From contig NZ_WMBB01000013.1 of assembly GCF_009708175.1 (NCBI RefSeq), positions 62,001 to 126,000 on the forward strand: 64,000 bases of DNA. The letters are read 5' to 3'. Every line of letters begins with the position of its first letter. The first letter of the stretch is position 1. The position numbers and the translations under genes were made by a program. The notes beneath the pieces were generated by a model. It did not search any database. It was not told where the DNA came from and worked only from the letters and a program-made list of their open reading frames with translations. Of the stretch, positions 59,155-64,000 are shown piece after piece. The DNA comes from Nocardia aurantiaca (GTDB lineage: Bacteria > Actinomycetota > Actinomycetes > Mycobacteriales > Mycobacteriaceae).

Positions 59155-59260
59155 CCCGCGGTGGTGCGAGTCCGGGGCGTTGCCGAGGACGGCACAGTCC
59201 GACCGGTATCGTCCGCTCCGATGCGCGGATCCCGTCCGAGTCCGCGCGAAGGAGGACAGC

Positions 59261-61213
59261 GTGACGGTGTCGCCAGGTACCTCGCCGGAGAACATATCCG
59301 CGGCACCCGCTGCCAGTGTGCACGCCGGATCCCGGCTCGCGCTGACGGTCGGGGCGCTCGGGGTCGTCTTCGGCGATATCGGCACCAGCCCGATCTACAC
59401 CCTGCAGACGGTGTTCAATCCCGATGACCCGCACCCGATTGCGGTCAGCCGTGACAACGTGTTCGGGGTCGTGTCGCTGGTGTTCTGGTCGGTCATGATC
59501 ATCGTGACCGTCACCTACGTGTTGCTCGCCATGCGCGCCGACAACGACGGCGAGGGCGGCATCATGGCCCTGATCACGCTGCTGCGCCGCTGGACCCTGC
59601 CGGGCGGACGCCGCACCGCCGTCGTGCTGGCCGGACTCGGCATCTTCGGCGCGTCACTGTTCCTGGGCGACAGCATGATCACTCCGGCGATCTCGGTGCT
59701 GTCGGCGGTGGAGGGTCTGAAAGTGGTCGAGCCGTCGATGGACCGGTTCATCGTGCAGATCACCGCGGTGATCATCGTGGCGCTGTTCCTGGTGCAGCGG
59801 CGGGGCACCGCCGCGGTCGGCCGGATCTTCGGGCCGATCATGATCATCTGGTTCCTGGCCATCGGCGCGTGCGGCATCGCGGGGATCGCCGGGCATCCGG
59901 AGATCCTGAAGGCGCTCTGGCCGACCTATGCGCTCGGATTCCTGTTCGGGCACTTCGGCATTGCCTTCTTCGCGTTGGCCGCCATCGTGCTGGCCGTCAC
60001 CGGCGCCGAGGCCCTGTACGCGGACATGGGGCATTTCGGCCGCAGCGCCATCACCCGCGCGTGGCTGGCGCTCGTCTTTCCCGCCTGCGTGCTCAGTTAC
60101 CTGGGGCAGGGCGCGCTGATCCTCGACGATCCCGCCAACACCAGCGCCCCGTTCTTCCTGCTCGCACCGGGCTGGGGCCGACTGCTGATCGTGCTGGTGG
60201 CGACCGCGGCGACCGTCATCGCCTCCCAGGCGGTGATCACCGGCGCGTATTCGGTTGCCTCTCAAGCGGCTCAGCTCGGTTACCTGCCGCGGCTGCGCAT
60301 CGCGCACACCTCCGAATCCACTATCGGCCAGATCTATGTGCCGTGGATCAACTGGCTGCTGATGGTGTCGGTGCTGACCCTGGTCTTCGCGTTCCGCAGC
60401 TCCGCCGCCCTCGCCTATGCGTTCGGCATGGCGGTAACCGGCACCATCACCATCACCACGCTGCTGTTCTTCTATGTGGTGCGCGCGAAATGGCGGACAC
60501 CGCTGTGGCTGATCGCGCTCGGCGCGATCCCACTGCTGACCATCGATCTACTGTTCGTCGCCGCGAACTTCACCAAGCTGGTCCACGGCGCGTGGCTGCC
60601 GCTGCTGGTCGGCGTCACCGCGTTCACCATCATGACCACCTGGCAGAAAGGCCGGGAGATCGTCACCGCCGAGCGGGAACAGCGCGAGGGTTCACTGCGC
60701 GAATTCGTGGACCGGTTGCACACCGATATGCCGACCCTGGTCACCGTCCCCGGCACCGCGGTCTTCCTCAACCGCGGCAAGGAGACCGCGCCGCTGGCCA
60801 TGCGCGCCAATGTCGTTCACAACCATGTGCGCCACCGGGAAGTGGTGATCCTGTCGATTCAGACCGAGGTGGTCCCGCGTGTTCCTGTGTCACAGCGGAT
60901 CTCACTGGATCATCTCGGCTACGCCGACGACGGCATCATCCACGTCACCGCCCGCTACGGCTACATGGAGACACCGGACGTGCCCGCTGCCATGCGGCTA
61001 CTCGATCCCGCCGAGACCGAGGGCATCGTGGATCTGAACGACACCACGTACTTCCTGTCGAAGATCGAGCTGCTCCGCGGCACCGCCAAGACCATGGCCC
61101 CGTGGCGGAAACGGCTGTTCATCGCCACATCTCACATCACCGCGGATGCGGCCGGATACTTCGGTCTACCGCGCGACCGAACCGTCATCATGGGTTCGCG
61201 CATCGAGGTCTAG
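59261..61213 (+). CDS. kup: KUP-family potassium transporter
   Basis: A 650-residue K+ uptake permease of the KUP/HAK/KT type. After a short cytosolic N terminus the family signature LTVGALGVVFGDIGTSPIYT opens the first helix. Some 12 helices follow, including FGASLFLGDSMITPAISVLS and VTGAEALYADMGHFGRSAIT. A cytosolic C-terminal domain ends near GLPRDRTVIMGSRIEV. GTG at 59261 has a perfect AAGGAGG five bases upstream. It is monocistronic and tail-to-tail with a small gene. No cyclic-di-AMP riboswitch was recognised upstream. Confidence 0.95.
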   Translation: MTVSPGTSPENISAAPAASVHAGSRLALTVGALGVVFGDIGTSPIYTLQTVFNPDDPHPIAVSRDNVFGVVSLVFWSVMIIVTVTYVLLAMRADNDGEGGIMALITLLRRWTLPGGRRTAVVLAGLGIFGASLFLGDSMITPAISVLSAVEGLKVVEPSMDRFIVQITAVIIVALFLVQRRGTAAVGRIFGPIMIIWFLAIGACGIAGIAGHPEILKALWPTYALGFLFGHFGIAFFALAAIVLAVTGAEALYADMGHFGRSAITRAWLALVFPACVLSYLGQGALILDDPANTSAPFFLLAPGWGRLLIVLVATAATVIASQAVITGAYSVASQAAQLGYLPRLRIAHTSESTIGQIYVPWINWLLMVSVLTLVFAFRSSAALAYAFGMAVTGTITITTLLFFYVVRAKWRTPLWLIALGAIPLLTIDLLFVAANFTKLVHGAWLPLLVGVTAFTIMTTWQKGREIVTAEREQREGSLREFVDRLHTDMPTLVTVPGTAVFLNRGKETAPLAMRANVVHNHVRHREVVILSIQTEVVPRVPVSQRISLDHLGYADDGIIHVTARYGYMETPDVPAAMRLLDPAETEGIVDLNDTTYFLSKIELLRGTAKTMAPWRKRLFIATSHITADAAGYFGLPRDRTVIMGSRIEV

Positions 61214-61234
61214 GGATCGCGCGGCGTCGTACGG

Positions 61235-61441
61235 TCACGCGGCGGGCCGCCCGGCCGAATCGTCCGGACGCCGTCGCTGCTCGATGAGGTCGATCAGACC
61301 GTCGACCGCGGCGAGCGATGACCATTCATTGCGGCACACGAGACCTGGATGTCGATCCGATCGCGCGATGAACGCGGCGTCCCGGGACGACCAATGGACG
61401 GTGACGGACGAAAGGCAGACATCTCTGTCGACGATGCCCAT
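61235..61441 (-). CDS. 68-residue hypothetical protein
   Basis: A small soluble protein with good GC-ending codon use. It begins MGIVDRDVCLSSVTVHWSSR and ends LIDLIEQRRRPDDSAGRPAA. GGAAGAGG lies eight bases before the ATG at 61441; another ATG six codons upstream is possible. The layout (short strands, then a C-terminal helix) recalls the many small uncharacterised proteins of Nocardia. Convergent with kup, 21 bases away. No motif that gives a function. Confidence 0.6.
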   Translation of the reverse strand: MGIVDRDVCLSSVTVHWSSRDAAFIARSDRHPGLVCRNEWSSLAAVDGLIDLIEQRRRPDDSAGRPAA

Positions 61442-61740
61442 GATTGTGGCCTCTTCCATTCTTGATTCAGGACGTCAATTCCACAGCACCACGGCGGATG
61501 TCGAGCCGCTCCTTACAGATCCCTCATTCTCGCGCTCGCGAAATTTCCGACTTCTTTACGGAACGATGGCCACGGCACTGCCGCATCGGCATGTCTCGGC
61601 CAGCGTTTGTCACCGGCGGCACCTCCGCCGACGGCGATCAAGGCATCAGCGCGCAGGATCCGCGGCAGCCGCATGGCCGCCACGGTCCGCGTCAGCGTGG
61701 GCAGTGACCGAATCCTTCTGAAGGAAAGGAACTTTCACAC

Positions 61741-61941
61741 ATGTCCAAGCGCGCCGACAAGAAACGCGCCCGCCGCAAGAAAAAGGGCCGATCGCGGCAA
61801 GCGGCCCGGCGCTCAACGCACGCTCCACGGCCGGGCAGGCGCATGCCGCCCGGCCGCCCAGCCTCAGCCATGACGAGGTACGGATACCGTAAAGATCTTT
61901 CCGAACGCCCACGGAAACACGTTAATAGACCTCCTACCTGA
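61741..61941 (+). CDS. Very basic 66-residue small protein
   Basis: A 66-residue protein rich in Lys and Arg, starting MSKRADKKRARRKKKGRSRQ and ending RKDLSERPRKHVNRPPT. The opening resembles the tiny bL37-like ribosomal proteins of actinobacteria (MSKRxRKRRxRKK), but it is about twice as long and lacks their NHGKRPN end. GGAAAGGAAC lies upstream of the ATG. It probably binds nucleic acid (inference). It stands between small uncharacterised genes. A purely chance basic frame cannot be excluded. Confidence 0.5.
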   Translation: MSKRADKKRARRKKKGRSRQAARRSTHAPRPGRRMPPGRPASAMTRYGYRKDLSERPRKHVNRPPT

Positions 61942-62003
61942 CCCTTTCCGAAGCTACCGTCGTTTGCCTGCCCTCCATACCAAGGAAGAGGCCCACCGCT
62001 TCG

Positions 62004-62345
62004 ATGACCGATCCGTCTGATGACCTGGACGCCCTGCGCGCACTGATCAGCCACCGCTACGTCGTGGAGATCCTCGACGCCGTAGCGAGTTCCCCGCGAA
62101 CGTTCCGCCAGCTGACCGCGACTGTCGGGCCCCACCACGCGATCGAAGCCGCACTGCGAATCCTCGCCTCCCACCGGCTGATCGAGACCGATCAGCACGG
62201 CAGCTGGGACCGGCGGCCGGTGGGCGCGACCTGCATCCAACTCACTGACCGCGGTCGGTACACGGTCTCAACCCTCTCGAGCCTGGCAGTATGGACCGCC
62301 CTCTACGAACGAACCGATCATGGCCATCGTGATCGATCGAACTGA
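62004..62345 (+). CDS. Winged-helix (HxlR/PadR-like) DNA-binding protein
   Basis: A 113-residue protein with a winged-helix fold: DALRALISHRYVVEILDAVA, SSPRTFRQLTATVGPHHAIE, AALRILASHRLIETDQHGSW, then LTDRGRYTVSTLSSLAVWTA. The pattern matches HxlR-type single-domain regulators, though the usual N-terminal Cys is missing. GGAAGAGG lies 12 bases before the ATG at 62004, somewhat far. Regulatory target unknown; the DHA2 exporter gene 380 bases away on the other strand is a candidate only by position. Confidence 0.7.
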   Translation: MTDPSDDLDALRALISHRYVVEILDAVASSPRTFRQLTATVGPHHAIEAALRILASHRLIETDQHGSWDRRPVGATCIQLTDRGRYTVSTLSSLAVWTALYERTDHGHRDRSN

Positions 62346-62726
62346 TCATGACCTGGCAGCGCGCAGACTCGGATCTGCATGATGGTGCCGCCGTGAACCG
62401 TTGCGGGAGTGTGTAATCCGACCCCGGAACGCCGGAGGAGCGGGTCGTGGTGGATCAAGAATCGCTCGAGGAACCTGCGAGAGCGAACGGGAGCGGCCGA
62501 TATCGAGGCCGGTGAGCAGGTCGGCGACGTTCCTGCCGACCATAAGTCCGCCGAGGTACGAGGTGAACAGTGCCCGGCAGCGTGGCGCGACGCGGCGAGC
62601 ACGTTGCGCGTTTCAGATGCGCTCGACGCGGGACATGCCGGATTTGCCGTGCGCTTCCGGCCATAGTCTGTCGACAACGCGAGAACCGCAGGCCGGCGAC
62701 CCGCGGTTCGCACAGATGGGGACCGG
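62346..62726. other. 381-base stretch with a possible gene remnant
   Basis: On the minus strand around 62500-62570 a short frame is protein-like (LFTSYLGGLMVGRNVADLLT, then GLDIGR) and lies between a TGA near 62606 and low-quality sequence. It might be the end of a lost regulator or enzyme. Nothing else is recognisable. The stretch is downstream of the DHA2 exporter stop. Confidence 0.35.
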
Positions 62727-64000
62727 CTAGTGCTGGCCGGCCAGGTCGGCCTGGGCCTCCTTGTCCGCAGCCGGAGACGGCGCGATGCCGACCGTCTGGG
62801 TCGAGGTGAAGAACGCCGCGGTGACAGCGCAGACCGCTAGCAGGATCACTGTGAGGTACAGCGAGTCGGTCAGAGCCGAGGCATAGGGCGCCTTGACGAG
62901 GTCCGGGAGGTGGCCCGCTTCGCCGGACGAGGCGGGCAGCGAATGCGCCGCCATGCGCGCGGTGAGGAGCGCGCCGATGCCCGCGCTACCGAGCACCGAG
63001 CCGACCTGGCGGGTGGTGTTGTAGATACCCGAGGCCGCCCCCATCTGCTGCAGCGGCAGACTTCGCAGCGCGGTCGCCGGCAGCGGCGCCCAAATACAGG
63101 AGCTGCCGACACCGCACAGCGCCGACATCACACACATCAGCGCGATGGACCCGTGCGGGGTGGCGAGGCTGATGAACCACAACACCGCCACAGTGAACAG
63201 CGCGAAGCCGAATGTCAGCAGATAACGCGGCGATACTTTGTCCGAGAGCTTGCCGACCACCGGCGACAGGATGGCCGAAACGACTGCCATCGGAGCGAAC
63301 ACCAACGCCCCCTTGGTCGGAGACAGGTCGCGCACCGCCTGCAGATAGAAATACGACGGCACCATCTGCGCCGTCATCGCCGCGCCCAGCGCTCCGGTCG
63401 CCACGTTGCCGAGCGAGAAGTTGCGGTTGCGGAACAGGCCCAGCGGCACCAGCGGTTCGATCTTCGTGCGGCCCTGGCACACCAGGAACAACGCGAGGAC
63501 GATGAGACCGCCGAAGATCAGGCCCCACACCCAGCCCGCCCAGTCGTAGGTGTTGCCCTCCTGGATGCCGAACACCAATGCCGACATTCCGATCGCGACG
63601 ACAATCACTCCGGGGATGTCGAAGCGATGATCGTTCGTCGGCAGCGCCGGAACCAGCCACGCGCCCAACCCGAACGCGATCAAGCCGATCGGCACGTTGA
63701 CATAGAAGATCCACTGCCATCCGCCGCTGTCGATGAGGGCACCGCCGAGGATCGGGCCGACCAGCGTCGCGATGCCCGCGACTCCGCCCCACACTCCCAT
63801 CGCCGCGCCACGCTTGTCCCACGGGAAGATGCGGCCGATCACCGCCATGGTCTGCGGCGCGATCAACGCCGCACCGAGACCCTGCACGGCCCGTGCGGCG
63901 ATCAGCGAGCCGATGCTGCCCGCCAAGCCACACCACAGCGACGCCAGCGTGAAGACGGCAAGTCCCCCGAGATACAGGTATTTCGGTCCGAATCGGTCGC
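62727..64000 (-). CDS. DHA2-family MFS drug exporter (N terminus outside window)
   Basis: At least 423 residues of a 14-helix EmrB/QacA-type proton antiporter for drugs. The visible part begins at DRFGPKYLYLGGLAVFTLAS (motif A loop) and includes the helix-four and helix-five motifs RAVQGLGAALIAPQTMAVIG and GVAGIATLVGPILGGALIDS (motif C), then NVPIGLIAFGLGAWLVPALP. It ends ADKEAQADLAGQH. The remaining helices match DHA2 spacing. The first 70 or so residues lie right of position 64000. Drug specificity cannot be told. Confidence 0.93.
   Translation of the reverse strand, partial: DRFGPKYLYLGGLAVFTLASLWCGLAGSIGSLIAARAVQGLGAALIAPQTMAVIGRIFPWDKRGAAMGVWGGVAGIATLVGPILGGALIDSGGWQWIFYVNVPIGLIAFGLGAWLVPALPTNDHRFDIPGVIVVAIGMSALVFGIQEGNTYDWAGWVWGLIFGGLIVLALFLVCQGRTKIEPLVPLGLFRNRNFSLGNVATGALGAAMTAQMVPSYFYLQAVRDLSPTKGALVFAPMAVVSAILSPVVGKLSDKVSPRYLLTFGFALFTVAVLWFISLATPHGSIALMCVMSALCGVGSSCIWAPLPATALRSLPLQQMGAASGIYNTTRQVGSVLGSAGIGALLTARMAAHSLPASSGEAGHLPDLVKAPYASALTDSLYLTVILLAVCAVTAAFFTSTQTVGIAPSPAADKEAQADLAGQH

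Noticed and set aside
58822..59260. A cyclic-di-AMP (ydaO) riboswitch upstream of kup
   Set aside because: Such elements control potassium transporters elsewhere, but I could not find the conserved ydaO core in this leader. A covariance-model search would decide.

Overview
The window is high-GC chromosomal DNA from a mycolic-acid-bearing actinomycete, most likely Nocardia or a close relative. The evidence is a gene order matching Mycobacterium tuberculosis Rv2238c-Rv2247 (ahpE, DUF3052, aceE, mabR, fabD, acpM, kasA, accD6), an antigen-85-type mycolyltransferase, a cutinase, an F420-type nitroreductase, many GTG/TTG starts and strong GC-ending codons. Genus is an inference; no rRNA is present.

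Layout. 0-14.5 kb: ordinary chromosomal genes with several regulators: TetR, two MmyB-type XRE paralogs of equal length flanking gnd and a TetR/nitroreductase pair with a clear operator, then a cutinase, a membrane protein, a GAPDH with N-terminal extension, small secreted proteins, and a thiolase/DUF35 pair. 14.6-22.0 kb: an accessory patch that ends beside tRNA-Val(TAC). It holds a nucleotide-binding-dead EF-G relic, two different IS3-family transposase tails, a chimeric secreted gene, a 5'-truncated MFS gene, a TetR gene out of frame by one base at a C8 run, a GNAT, an hspR/hsp20 unit with a CIRCE-like element, a haloalkane dehalogenase and a multiply broken vapBC. 22.1-32.7 kb: the conserved pyruvate dehydrogenase and FAS-II block, including a TTTTGT-N9-ACAAAA box before fabD and only one KAS gene.

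32.7-46.3 kb: lipoproteins, DUF3145, two beta-lactamase-fold hydrolases, agmatine deiminase, DinB, a phosphotransferase, fused PabA-PabB, a six-part TerD-DUF2510-zinc ribbon-helical-GRAM-like-HNH protein (the most unusual protein here), and an MFS/ArsR operon. 46.5-64 kb: a Baeyer-Villiger monooxygenase with an altered fingerprint, a mycolyltransferase-like esterase, a hotdog thioesterase, a TetR/SDR pair with an operator, asnB, an arylsulfatase with its formylglycine-generating enzyme, a diguanylate cyclase, a Kup potassium transporter, small genes and a truncated DHA2 drug exporter at the right edge.

Functional links: aceE makes acetyl-CoA, AccD6 and FabD supply malonyl groups, AcpM carries them and KasA elongates, under MabR. 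The sulfatase needs the adjacent FGE for its catalytic formylglycine. No CRISPR array, prophage or rRNA was seen. Coordinates and motifs were read by eye; family names come from motif recognition, not database searches.
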